From: an uncultured Eubacteriales bacterium
GTDB taxonomy: Bacteria; Bacillota; Clostridia; Oscillospirales; UBA644
Length of the DNA stretch: 64,000 bases
Direction of reading: 5' to 3'
Assembly: GCA_905207625.1 (NCBI GenBank)
Contig: CAJLLT010000011.1
Location: 1 to 64,000, forward strand
In this document: in pieces, positions 25,448 through 33,574 of the stretch
Position numbering within the stretch: position 1 is the stretch's first letter
Layout: every line of letters begins with the position of its first letter
The notes under the pieces: model-generated
Database searches by the model: none
What the model saw: the letters and a program-made list of their open reading frames with translations, nothing else
What the model was told of the DNA's origin: nothing
Position numbers and translations under genes: made by a program

Positions 25448-26824
25448 ATGTCTGTCAAAAATATAGTAAACGACGATTTTATGCTTCATACGGAGCAGGC
25501 AAAACGTTTGTATCACGATTTTGCCAAGAACCTTCCCATAATAGATTACCACTGCCATCTCAGCCCGGAAATGATCGCAAAAGACCATAAATTTTCCGAT
25601 GCCGCGGAGCTCTTTCTCGGAGGGGATCACTACAAGTGGCGCGCCATGAGATCCTTCGGCATAGATGAAAAATATATAACAGGGGACGCCCTGGGGCACG
25701 ATAAGTTCATGAAATTTGCGGAGATGATGCCGTACTGCATCGGAAATCCTCTTTATCATTGGACGCATCTTGAGCTCAAACGCTATTTCGGTGTGGATGA
25801 GGCTCTTTGCCCCGAAACAGCAGAAAATATCTGGAAAAAATGCAATGAAATGCTTGCCTGTGACAGCATGAGCGCAAAAAATCTGATCCTCCGTTCGGGT
25901 GTGGAAGCTCTCTGCACCACAGATGACCCTGCGGACAGTCTGGAATATCATAAGCAGATAAGAGAAAGCGGTTTCGGCTGTAAGGTCCTTCCCACATTCC
26001 GTCCCGACAAGGCGATGAATATAAACGCCCCCACATTTATGCCGTACATGGAAACACTCGGGGTTTCCGATTTTGACGGACTCTGTGCTGAACTCAGCCT
26101 CAGAATGGATCATTTTGCCGCTAACGGCTGCAAACTTGCGGACCACTCACTGGAAACCGTACCCTTCGGGACACTTGATGCCGCTGAAATATTCGCCAAA
26201 AAAATCGGGGGTCAGACCGTTTCCCCCGAGGAAGAAGCTTCTTTCAAAACTGCTGTCCTCCTTTTCTGCGCAAAAGAGTATGCCCGCAGAGGCTGGACAC
26301 TGCAGCTGCACATTGGTGCAATGCGCAACAATAATACCCGGATGTTCCGGAAACTCGGACCGGATACCGGCTTTGATTCCATAAACGATCTCTGCGTTGC
26401 GGAGAACCTTTCCCGTATAATGGACGCTCTGGATTCCGAGGATCTTCTCCCTCAGACCATACTCTATACCCTCAATCCCAAGGATAATTACGTTCTCGGT
26501 ACAATGCTGGGCAATTTCCAGCAGGGACCCCGCAGGGGAAAGATACAGTTCGGTTCCGGCTGGTGGTTTAACGATCAGCGTGACGGTATGGAAAACCAGA
26601 TGCGGAGTCTTGCCAATCTGGGGCTTCTCAGTGCTTTTGTAGGAATGCTTACTGATTCCCGCAGTTTTGTGTCCTATCCCCGTCATGAGTATTTCCGCCG
26701 CATATTCTGCAACCTGATCGGTCAGTGGGTCCATGACGGAGAGTATCCGGATGACACTGAGATGCTGGAAAAAATAGTCCGTGGCGTGTGCTATGAAAAC
26801 GCCAAAGAATATTTCGGCTTTTAA
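25448..26824 (+). CDS. uxaC: glucuronate (uronate) isomerase
   Basis: A 458-aa enzyme of the amidohydrolase superfamily that converts galacturonate to tagaturonate and glucuronate to fructuronate. Family marks are IIDYHCHLSP with the metal-site HxH, the WKWRAMRSFGI-like segment at YKWRAMRSFGI, CTTDDPADSLEYH, and the C-terminal RVLCNLIG-like FRRIFCNLIGQWV. Slightly shorter than the usual 465-475 residues but complete at both ends. ATG preceded by CAGGAGG. No uxaB, uxuA or kdg genes are beside it, so the rest of the pathway is elsewhere. Confidence 0.95.
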   Translation: MSVKNIVNDDFMLHTEQAKRLYHDFAKNLPIIDYHCHLSPEMIAKDHKFSDAAELFLGGDHYKWRAMRSFGIDEKYITGDALGHDKFMKFAEMMPYCIGNPLYHWTHLELKRYFGVDEALCPETAENIWKKCNEMLACDSMSAKNLILRSGVEALCTTDDPADSLEYHKQIRESGFGCKVLPTFRPDKAMNINAPTFMPYMETLGVSDFDGLCAELSLRMDHFAANGCKLADHSLETVPFGTLDAAEIFAKKIGGQTVSPEEEASFKTAVLLFCAKEYARRGWTLQLHIGAMRNNNTRMFRKLGPDTGFDSINDLCVAENLSRIMDALDSEDLLPQTILYTLNPKDNYVLGTMLGNFQQGPRRGKIQFGSGWWFNDQRDGMENQMRSLANLGLLSAFVGMLTDSRSFVSYPRHEYFRRIFCNLIGQWVHDGEYPDDTEMLEKIVRGVCYENAKEYFGF

Positions 26825-26871
26825 CCGTTTCCGTCGCTAACGGGCCTTTTGATCAAACAGATAAAATATAT

Positions 26872-26893
26872 CCCCGTCCTTTCGAGGACGGGG
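26872..26893 (+). terminator. terminator of uxaC
   Basis: A 9-bp CCCCGTCCT stem closed by a TTCG tetraloop and followed by ATTTCTGTTTTG. Confidence 0.85.
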
Positions 26894-26986
26894 ATTTCTG
26901 TTTTGTATGACCGGACGGTTCGCGTCCGTATCTGGTCAGATATCCGATTCCGTCCTTCCTGGATTCCGTTCTTCCCGCTTCTCAAG

Positions 26987-27015
26987 GAATAAAAATCCGG
27001 TCGGGAGCATTTAAT
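26987..27015 (+). promoter_or_regulatory. candidate sigma-E promoter of spoIIID
   Basis: GAATAAA (26987-26993), 14 bp, CATTTAAT (27008-27015). This matches the sporulation sigma-E pattern KMATATT-N14-CATACAMT at 5 of 7 and 6 of 8 positions. No sigma-A-like pair is apparent. spoIIID belongs to the sigma-E regulon in B. subtilis, so location agrees with expectation. Confidence 0.5.
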
Positions 27016-27047
27016 TGAACAGTACGACGGGAGAAAGGAGTCTCGGA

Positions 27048-27338
27048 ATGGAGCAGATAAAAGACAGAGCGGAGGTCCTTGCCGGATACATAATCGACAG
27101 CGGATGCACCGTCAGAGCGGCTGCGGCAAAATTCGGACTGTCAAAATCCACGGTTCACAAGGATGTTACCCAGCGGCTTCGCGGTGTCTGTCCCGGGCTT
27201 TATAAAGAGGTCCGTCATGTTCTTGATAAAAACAAGGACGAGCGTCATCTCAGGGGCGGACTTGCGACAAGGGCGAAATATCTGAGTATGAAAAAGGTCA
27301 AAGTCCGGGGCCGTTGCACCAGCGGTCAAGGAGAGTAA
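27048..27338 (+). CDS. spoIIID: sporulation transcriptional regulator SpoIIID
   Basis: A 96-aa DNA-binding protein acting in the mother cell after engulfment begins, repressing and activating sigma-E genes. The helix-turn-helix is clear: TVRAAAAKFGLSKSTVHKDV, followed by the basic stretch that contacts DNA and the conserved HLRGGLATRAKY. The C-terminal dozen residues (KVRGRCTSGQGE) are an extension beyond most homologues and are encoded where the gene overlaps the convergent gene. The start is ATG 27048 with AAAGGAG 7 nt upstream; the ATT-like codon at 27015 is inside the promoter. Confidence 0.92.
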   Translation: MEQIKDRAEVLAGYIIDSGCTVRAAAAKFGLSKSTVHKDVTQRLRGVCPGLYKEVRHVLDKNKDERHLRGGLATRAKYLSMKKVKVRGRCTSGQGE

Positions 27339-28122
27339 GGTTAGAATTCAGAAGATTCGTGTCTATATGTCCCGGAAACATTGCGGGGGATTCCAGGGTC
27401 ACGCTTCCGGAATAGCCGTTCCGGCGCAGGAAAGAGAAAAACCTGAGGAAATCAACGTGACCCTCTCCCGGTTGGGGGATAGGCCGGAGCTTTTCCCATT
27501 GCATGGGAGCAGCGACCCAGTCACTGATGTGTATATGTTTCACGTTGCTTACAAGTCCGGAGGAATAGAAGTCCCCGAACTCATCGTGAAAGGCGAGAAA
27601 TCTTGTGTCTATAGTGAAAGCCGCATCGGCATACTTTTCCTTCAGGGTCTCAAGATGTGCCAGCGGATCTCTGGTGTTGCAGGGTACGTTTTCCACGGTA
27701 AGAAGAATTCCGTTTTCCTCCGCTTCCTGCCGGAATTCGGGGTAAAAGGACATGTTTCGGAGAAAATGCCCGTCCGAAGGCAGACCGCCCCAGAGGTGGA
27801 GCACCGCTTTTTCCGCGCCGAGCGCTCTGCCCATACGGCAGTTTTCCGAGAACGCTCCGCAGGCGTTCCGTATGCTTTCCTTCGTTCCCCGGCTCAGATT
27901 TTCACCTATATCTTTGTCAAAATGTACGACAGGAAAAGATATTCCCCGTGCCGTAAGGGACAGAAGGGTCTCTGTAATGAGATCCGATTCGGGGTACCAT
28001 GCGGGTACTATCATCAGTTCAAGTTCTTTGAATATCAGCTTTTCCGCTGTGGGAGGAATGAGTTTGTAGTCTCTGTTGTTTACCTTTCCGATGAATGCAC
28101 CGGTGGAGCAGTATATATGCAT
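27298..28122 (-). CDS. sugar phosphate isomerase/epimerase (TIM barrel)
   Basis: A 274-aa protein of the PF01261 superfamily. The N-terminus MHIYCSTGAFIG, the VLHLWGGLPS strand, LTVENVPCNTRDP with a metal-ligand-like Glu, FTIDTRF, VKHIHISDW and the final GSVTLESPAMFPG follow the barrel's strand ends. Substrate unknown. The ATG at 28122 has AAGGACT upstream; in-frame ATGs at 28149 and beyond lie in the promoter. Its 3' end overlaps the spoIIID 3' end by 41 bp, tail to tail. Confidence 0.78.
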   Translation of the reverse strand: MHIYCSTGAFIGKVNNRDYKLIPPTAEKLIFKELELMIVPAWYPESDLITETLLSLTARGISFPVVHFDKDIGENLSRGTKESIRNACGAFSENCRMGRALGAEKAVLHLWGGLPSDGHFLRNMSFYPEFRQEAEENGILLTVENVPCNTRDPLAHLETLKEKYADAAFTIDTRFLAFHDEFGDFYSSGLVSNVKHIHISDWVAAPMQWEKLRPIPQPGEGHVDFLRFFSFLRRNGYSGSVTLESPAMFPGHIDTNLLNSNLTLLDRWCNGPGL

Positions 28123-28157
28123 GTTGAGTCCTTCGACGTTTTTCCGCATTTTTACAC

Positions 28158-28186
28158 ATTTTAGCACAGAAAATGAAAAAATGCAA
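28158..28186 (-). promoter_or_regulatory. sigma-A promoter of the isomerase gene
   Basis: Minus strand TTGCAT, 17 bp, TAAAAT, diverging from the promoter at 28218. Confidence 0.65.
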
Positions 28187-28217
28187 GGGGAAATTACAAT
28201 ATTCTCCCCGCTTACCC

Positions 28218-28246
28218 TTGACATTTGTGACAAAATGGTGTATAAT
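28218..28246 (+). promoter_or_regulatory. sigma-A promoter of the DD-carboxypeptidase-like operon
   Basis: TTGACA, 17 bp, TATAAT; perfect consensus at optimal spacing. Confidence 0.85.
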
Positions 28247-28290
28247 TATAAGGAATAAGAAAAGGCATTCTGATACGGAGGACAAGCACT

Positions 28291-29658
28291 GTGAGAAAAT
28301 TCTTAAAATCTCTTCTTTCGGCAGCACTTTGCCTGGTTCTGCTGATTTCCGTTTTTTCTGCGGTTACTTTTGCGGTACCCGCCTCCGACGCTGATATTTA
28401 CGCTCTTTTTGACGCTGAATCCGGGCAGATGCTTTATCTGAACAATGGTACCAAACACGTTTCTCCGTCATTTGTATCCCGTGTGGTGACGACTCTTATT
28501 GCCTGCGAGACGGTTGATCCGGAGGAGACGGTCACTGTTACCGCCGATGCGGTGGTTCTTGCCGCCGGAGCGTCGAATATAGGACTGAAAAAAGGCGAGA
28601 ATGTCCGCTATATAGACCTTATGTACGCGGCGGTTATATACGGTGCGGAGGATGCCGCAAATGCGATAGGTATCTCTGTTTCCGGGTCACTGGAAGCCTT
28701 TGCGGATAAAATGAACCAGAGAGCCGTGCAGGCCGGAGCCACGGATACTCTCCTGGGAAATCCCGGCGGGGCTTATGAACAAACGACATATACGACCGTT
28801 GCGGATGCGTCGGCGATTCTGCTTGAAGCTCTGGAAAACGATACGTTCCGCAGAATCTGTACCGCTTCCGGTTACGATCTTCCTCCGAACAATATCCGCA
28901 AGACCGTATTTTCCATAGAGAAATCCGATTTCGCCATGATAGACCGTGAGAGCCCGTACTTCTACAGCGGTGCCCTGGGCGGTGCTGTGGGGTATATAAA
29001 GAGCGAGGGGTCTTCCGGATTTGCTTACGTTCAGCGCGGTGACATGCTCCTTGTTTCGGTCGTTTTCGGCGCGAAGAACAAGGCTTCCCGGTATTCCTCC
29101 CTCAAAGGTGTTCTGGATTACGGTTTCGATAATTTTGTACGGAAGACCGTAACCTTCGAACCCCGTTCCGTTCCTGTAGTCGAAAACGGTATGGTCGTGG
29201 CTACCGTGGGCATATACGCGGGGGATTCAGCGACATATCTGCTGCATAAGGCTGTTTCCGCGGATTCAGTAAAAATGGATTTTTCCGTCAGGGAAGTCTA
29301 CACGAAGTATGATATTGCCCCTGAGGTAATAATATCTCTTCCGCCCACTGTTACACAGATGTGTCCGGATATAGGTACCTATGTCCTTTCTTACAATGTG
29401 AGTCAGCTTGATCAGCCCTATTCTTACAAAAGCGAGGATGCCACGGACGGGCCTTCAAAGCCCGATACGGATCCTGTGAAGAAAGGAATGTCTCTCTGGA
29501 TAAAGATACCTCTGATAATCCTTGCTGTCGCTGCGGCATTTGCCGTTATGCTCGCGGTTCTTTATGCCGTTGCCGAATCCCGTCGCAGAAAGAGGGCAAG
29601 AGAACGCCGCCGTCGCAGACGTGAGGCCGGTGTCACACGGAAGAAAAGAGAAGAATAA
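28291..29658 (+). CDS. DD-carboxypeptidase-fold protein with all active-site motifs lost
   Basis: A 455-aa exported protein. A signal sequence (1-28) is followed by a domain resembling PBP5/DacF-type D-alanyl-D-alanine carboxypeptidases (about 33-275) and a beta-rich domain. The C-terminus has a transmembrane helix (about 400-424) and a very basic tail. The three penicillin-binding motifs are altered. Where PAS-x-x-K is expected it reads PSFVSR (59-64), so Phe61 and Arg64 replace Ser and Lys. SGN is GAE (118-120), and KTG is AVG (232-234). The surrounding framework (YLNN..KH, DAANAIG, GNPGGAYE, VADASAILLEAL) is well kept. It likely binds wall peptides or a partner rather than cleaving. Starts a rightward operon with yerC. 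Confidence 0.8.
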   Translation: MRKFLKSLLSAALCLVLLISVFSAVTFAVPASDADIYALFDAESGQMLYLNNGTKHVSPSFVSRVVTTLIACETVDPEETVTVTADAVVLAAGASNIGLKKGENVRYIDLMYAAVIYGAEDAANAIGISVSGSLEAFADKMNQRAVQAGATDTLLGNPGGAYEQTTYTTVADASAILLEALENDTFRRICTASGYDLPPNNIRKTVFSIEKSDFAMIDRESPYFYSGALGGAVGYIKSEGSSGFAYVQRGDMLLVSVVFGAKNKASRYSSLKGVLDYGFDNFVRKTVTFEPRSVPVVENGMVVATVGIYAGDSATYLLHKAVSADSVKMDFSVREVYTKYDIAPEVIISLPPTVTQMCPDIGTYVLSYNVSQLDQPYSYKSEDATDGPSKPDTDPVKKGMSLWIKIPLIILAVAAAFAVMLAVLYAVAESRRRKRARERRRRRREAGVTRKKREE

Positions 29659-29687
29659 AACAAGAGAACAACGGAGGACCGTGTCCG

Positions 29688-29984
29688 ATGAACGGTAAAC
29701 TTTGCAGTGAGAGCATGAATCAGCTTATGAAGGCCATTGCCGACCTGAAGACTGTAGAGGAGTGCTACGCTTTTTTTGAGGATCTTTGCACTGTTTCGGA
29801 ACTTAAAAGTATGCAGCAGCGTTTTCATGTGGCGATGATGCTCGATGACGGCGCTCAGTATTCTGATATAGTGGAGACGACCGGTGCATCAACTGCTACC
29901 ATTTCAAGGGTAAACAGAGCCCTTACCTACGGTGCGGACGGTTATAAGGCCGTCATTGCGAGAATCAAGGAAAACAAACAATGA
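29688..29984 (+). CDS. YerC/YecD-family TrpR-like DNA-binding protein
   Basis: A 98-aa protein of the TrpR-like YerC/YecD family. A TrpR-type helix-turn-helix is seen in LCTVSELKSMQQRFHVAMML followed by YSDIVETTGASTATISRVNRAL. Regulatory target unknown; family members are common in Firmicutes. It overlaps the following methyltransferase by ATGA and lies 29 nt after the carboxypeptidase-like gene. Confidence 0.88.
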   Translation: MNGKLCSESMNQLMKAIADLKTVEECYAFFEDLCTVSELKSMQQRFHVAMMLDDGAQYSDIVETTGASTATISRVNRALTYGADGYKAVIARIKENKQ

Positions 29985-30694
29985 ATCAGGGAGAATATTC
30001 CCCTATAAGCGGGGTCTATGACCTGTTTACCGACGGGTTTGATTATGACCGTTATATTGAAAAGATCTTTGCCCGTGCGCCTTTGCCGCAAACGGGCATT
30101 GCTCTTGATTGCGGTTGCGGAACGGGAACACTGTTGCTCAGATTGTATGAAAGAGGCTTCAGCTGCACAGGTGTCGATATTTCCGAGGATATGCTTGCCG
30201 TCGCGTCGCAGAAGATTTCCGATGCCGGATACCGGCCTCACCTTGTGTGCCAGTCTCTGGAACAGATAGATCTTTACGGCGCGTACGATATAGCCTTCTG
30301 CTCTCTTGATACGCTGAACCATCTGGTGTATAAGCGCGATATGGTCTCTTTCATCCGCCGGATGTACAATTTCGTTGAGCCGGGCGGATATTTTGTGTTT
30401 GACACAAAGACCGAAGCGGCTTTCGGAAAGACCGTGGGGGTCCGGGTCGAGGAGAGGGATGAAGTGACCCTCATCATACGGGGAGAATTTACTTCCGGTA
30501 TGGCTTATTACGATATAACCGCTTTTCAGCCGGATGAGAACGGACTTTTCCGACGGGAAGATTCTTTGGTGGAGGAGAGGTTCTATTCCGCCGGGGAGAT
30601 AAATCCGGTTCTGAAGAGTGCCGGGTTTGATGTCTGCGACAGATTTGATTTCTGCGGCCGTACCGTTCGTATATGCCGCAAACCGGAGATGTAA
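29981..30694 (+). CDS. class I SAM-dependent methyltransferase
   Basis: A 237-aa cytosolic methyltransferase. SAM motif I is ALDCGCGTGTLLL (about 36-48), preceded by the YDLFTDGFDYDRY segment common in YqeM-like enzymes. Motif II-IV positions hold GVDISEDMLAVASQK and YDIAFCSLDTLNHL. Substrate unknown. Translationally coupled to yerC (ATGA overlap); the Hsp33-like gene follows by 1 nt. Confidence 0.88.
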   Translation: MNQGEYSPISGVYDLFTDGFDYDRYIEKIFARAPLPQTGIALDCGCGTGTLLLRLYERGFSCTGVDISEDMLAVASQKISDAGYRPHLVCQSLEQIDLYGAYDIAFCSLDTLNHLVYKRDMVSFIRRMYNFVEPGGYFVFDTKTEAAFGKTVGVRVEERDEVTLIIRGEFTSGMAYYDITAFQPDENGLFRREDSLVEERFYSAGEINPVLKSAGFDVCDRFDFCGRTVRICRKPEM

Positions 30695-30695
30695 T

Positions 30696-31442
30696 ATGGA
30701 TAAGCTTTACAAATATATCTATGCAAATGACGTCAAGGTTCAGGTGCTGGTTCTGAGTGAGTGCGTTGTACAGGCGGCGCGAAGCCATAATCTGACCGTT
30801 GGCGGACGCATAAGCCGGATAGCGGCAGCGGAATGCTTTGCCGGAATTCTCGGTGCGGAACTTAAGGATGCGGAAGCTTCGGTCTATGTATCCATGAAGC
30901 TTCCGGCGATAAAAACCGCATATAACGCCGTGGCTTACGGCGACGGACGGATATGTGCCTCCGAAATGAAATATGTTCCCCCCTCATCCCTTACCGACGG
31001 AATGGTCATTGAGTCCGTACTCCATAATCCCGCAACCGGCGACTATTCCAGCGTTGTATGCGGAAAACAGGTGGTGGGGGCAATAAACGCTTACATAAAC
31101 GAAAGTATGCAGCGCAAGGCGAAATACAAGATGTTCCGGGACGGGAACGTTTACTATGCCGTGTTTGCCGAAGCTTTGCCCGGTTCAAGAAAACTCGGGG
31201 CTGCATGGAAAGCCCTGAAATCTCCGCTTTTTATGAACGTGGATCTCGGACGTATGGAACAGTCGGGCTTCCGTCTTATTCAGACCAGGGATATTTCTTA
31301 CGGCTGTAACTGTTCCCGGCGCAGTGTCAAGAGGGCTCTTTTGTCCGCCGGAGGAATAGAAGACGGTTCGGACAGCGTTGAAACGGTATGCAATTACTGC
31401 GGTAAAAAATATGTTTTCACGCGGGAAGATCTGGAAAACTGA
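30696..31442 (+). CDS. hslO: short Hsp33-like redox chaperone
   Basis: A 248-aa protein related to Hsp33. The C-terminal zinc/redox centre is intact: CNC in SYGCNCSRRSVKRAL and CNYC in TVCNYCGKKYVF, the CxC...CxxC arrangement that releases zinc on oxidation. The N-terminal substrate-binding part is more divergent, and the protein is about 40 residues shorter than typical Hsp33 (around 290). ATG 30696 is chosen with GGAG 8 nt upstream; longer in-frame extension from 30618 lies inside the methyltransferase gene. Confidence 0.75.
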   Translation: MDKLYKYIYANDVKVQVLVLSECVVQAARSHNLTVGGRISRIAAAECFAGILGAELKDAEASVYVSMKLPAIKTAYNAVAYGDGRICASEMKYVPPSSLTDGMVIESVLHNPATGDYSSVVCGKQVVGAINAYINESMQRKAKYKMFRDGNVYYAVFAEALPGSRKLGAAWKALKSPLFMNVDLGRMEQSGFRLIQTRDISYGCNCSRRSVKRALLSAGGIEDGSDSVETVCNYCGKKYVFTREDLEN

Positions 31443-31495
31443 GCCCGTTTCTTTCGGTTTTCCGTGTCAAGGAAGACAAAACAATACGGTATGGA

Positions 31496-31520
31496 AAGGC
31501 GGATCCGGTGGGTCTGCCTT
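31496..31520 (+). terminator. terminator after hslO
   Basis: AAGGCGGA pairs with TCTGCCTT (one G-U) across a 9-nt loop, followed by CGTTTTATC. Confidence 0.65.
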
Positions 31521-31589
31521 CGTTTTATCGTCACTGAAACATCATTTGCGAGCGATACGTTTTTCGGGGGTATTTTTGATATTTACCCC

Positions 31590-31618
31590 TTTACTTTTTT
31601 TTGTTTTTATGCTACAAT
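31590..31618 (+). promoter_or_regulatory. sigma-A promoter of the dnaD-dnaI operon
   Basis: TTTACT, 17 bp of mostly T, TACAAT, 30 nt upstream of the start. Confidence 0.65.
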
Positions 31619-31648
31619 ATAACGTGATATAGTATTCGGAGGCGTACC

Positions 31649-32611
31649 ATGACGGATAATCAGATAATATTTGAATCCACAAAAATGTTCAGCGTGCCCA
31701 CAGAGATTGTGGACAGGCATCTTGATGCCCCCGAAAAAGAGCTTAAATGTCTGCTGTTTCTGCTTCGTCACGTTAATTCTGTTTTCATGAAGCCGGACAT
31801 TCTCAACAGCCTTGATATGTCGGAACAGGAGCTTGAGGACTGCCTCAGATTCTGGGTGAAACGGGGAGTTCTTTTTAAATCCGCGGGCAAGTATTCACTG
31901 ACCCGTCCCAATGTGAAGGCTAGCGATGTTATGGTGTACTCCGCCTCTGATGTGGCGAAGCGTCTCGACAGTGATGACGGGCTGAAATTCCTTTACGACA
32001 AGACTGAGCAGATTCTTGCAAAGCCCCTGACCTCCTCCGATGCCTCCTGTATCCTCTCGCTTGTGGATTATGCCGGGCTTCCGACTGAGGTTATGGCTTT
32101 ACTGCTTCAGTACTGTGCACGGGAGGGAAAGGTGACCCTCCGCCAGATAGAAAAAACCGGATTTGACTGGGCTGACCGGCAGATATTTACCTATGAGAAG
32201 GCCGAGGCTTATATTGCCGCCGAACAGGAAAAGAAATCCGCGGAAAGGCGTATTGCCGCCGTTATCGGTATAACCGGAAGGGGACTGACCGATGCGGAAA
32301 AGAAAGCGTTTGCCTCCTGGACAGAACAGGGATACGGGGCGGATATGGTAAGGATAGCGTACGATCAGACTGTCCGTCTGACCGGAAAATATTCGTATCA
32401 GTATATGGATAAGATTATTGCCGGTTGGGCGGCAAAGGGTATAAAAAATGTTGCGGAAGCGGAGAAGGATACCGCCTCTCCGGCAAAGAATTCCAGACCT
32501 GCGGCCGCATCCGGTAAAAAGAAGCGCTACGACAGTAAGATAGTCATAGATTCGGCCCAGACAGAAGATCTGTCCTGGAAGATCCTTAAACAGGAATTCG
32601 GTGAGGATTAA
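31649..32611 (+). CDS. DnaD-domain replication protein
   Basis: A 320-aa protein with a winged-helix N-terminal region (about 20-90) and two DnaD/DnaB-type helical domains (about 105-185 and 200-275). The second ends in the family's YSYQYMDKIIAGW (YxxxI.W) signature. It is the primosome-type component that remodels DNA for helicase loading, analogous to B. subtilis DnaB/DnaD. A charged, low-complexity linker precedes the C-terminus. Adjacent to a helicase loader, as expected. GGAGG lies before the ATG. Confidence 0.85.
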   Translation: MTDNQIIFESTKMFSVPTEIVDRHLDAPEKELKCLLFLLRHVNSVFMKPDILNSLDMSEQELEDCLRFWVKRGVLFKSAGKYSLTRPNVKASDVMVYSASDVAKRLDSDDGLKFLYDKTEQILAKPLTSSDASCILSLVDYAGLPTEVMALLLQYCAREGKVTLRQIEKTGFDWADRQIFTYEKAEAYIAAEQEKKSAERRIAAVIGITGRGLTDAEKKAFASWTEQGYGADMVRIAYDQTVRLTGKYSYQYMDKIIAGWAAKGIKNVAEAEKDTASPAKNSRPAAASGKKKRYDSKIVIDSAQTEDLSWKILKQEFGED

Positions 32612-32614
32612 AGT

Positions 32615-33574
32615 ATGGATAAGAACAGCCTTTTTGCGGCGGCGGAAGCGGCTCTTGCGGAAAAACGCCGCAAGTTTGACGAGGAACAGAGTTATCGGAG
32701 AGAACAGATTTTTCAGAAACTTCCCGAGGCAAGGGATCTTGAAAACAGGATAAGCTCCGGTTTTGCCTCTTTTGCCGAGGCTATATTTGACGGGGCGACT
32801 CAGGAGGATCTTGATCGGTGTCAGGAGGAGAACCTCCGCCTGCAGCAGCGGCAGCGTGACCTGCTTCAGCAGGCGGGATTCGAGCCCGATGCCCTTGATC
32901 CTAAATTCTTCTGTCCGAAATGCCGTGATTCCGGGTATGTGGAATATGAGCGCTGTTCATGTTTCAAGCGTGAATATTCCCGGTTGCTGATTGAAAATTC
33001 CAACCTTGCGGGGACATACGGTCAGATGACCCTTGACAAATTCAGAACCGACTATTACGGCTCCGATGAGAAGAGAATGGGTCAGATGCTCGATATAATG
33101 CATCGCTATATTTCATCTTTCGGTAACGGCTCAAGAAATTTTCTTTTTACCGGGGTCCCCGGATGCGGAAAAACGTTTCTTTCCTGTGCGGTGGGTTATG
33201 CCCTAATTGACAAGGGGTTCGTAGTATGCTATACGCCGGTCCAGGACATGATAGCGGAATTTGAGAATGAAAAATTCGGTAAGAACGGCGGAGCGGATAC
33301 CTCCGTTTATACCGGGTGTGACCTGTTGATAATTGACGATCTCGGTACTGAGTTCCAGACCCCGTTTTCGGATTCCGTGATATATAACGTGGTAAATAAC
33401 CGTATAAATATGCAGAAACCCATGATAATAAGTACGAACTACAGCATTGACGATATGGAGAATGTGTATCACGACCGGCTGCGTTCAAGGCTTGCACATG
33501 AGTTTGCCGTAGTAACTTTCCCGTCTGTGGATATACGCAACGAAAAACGGATAAGAAAGGTGAACGGCAAATGA
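32615..33574 (+). CDS. dnaI: DnaI/DnaC-type helicase loader ATPase
   Basis: A 319-aa AAA+ protein that loads the replicative helicase. A coiled N-terminal region (1-90) is followed by a zinc-binding segment FCPKCRDSG...CSCFKRE (about 104-124). The ATPase core has Walker A GVPGCGKT, Walker B LLIIDDLGTE, and a sensor/arginine-finger region ISTNYSIDDM and DRLRSRL. Partner gene dnaD is 3 nt upstream. Could be annotated as an IstB-like ATPase, but no transposase is nearby. Confidence 0.88.
   Translation: MDKNSLFAAAEAALAEKRRKFDEEQSYRREQIFQKLPEARDLENRISSGFASFAEAIFDGATQEDLDRCQEENLRLQQRQRDLLQQAGFEPDALDPKFFCPKCRDSGYVEYERCSCFKREYSRLLIENSNLAGTYGQMTLDKFRTDYYGSDEKRMGQMLDIMHRYISSFGNGSRNFLFTGVPGCGKTFLSCAVGYALIDKGFVVCYTPVQDMIAEFENEKFGKNGGADTSVYTGCDLLIIDDLGTEFQTPFSDSVIYNVVNNRINMQKPMIISTNYSIDDMENVYHDRLRSRLAHEFAVVTFPSVDIRNEKRIRKVNGK

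Noticed and set aside
32615..33574. IstB-like transposition ATPase
   Set aside because: Walker motifs would also fit IstB, but there is no IstA or terminal repeat, and the DnaD neighbour supports a replication loader.
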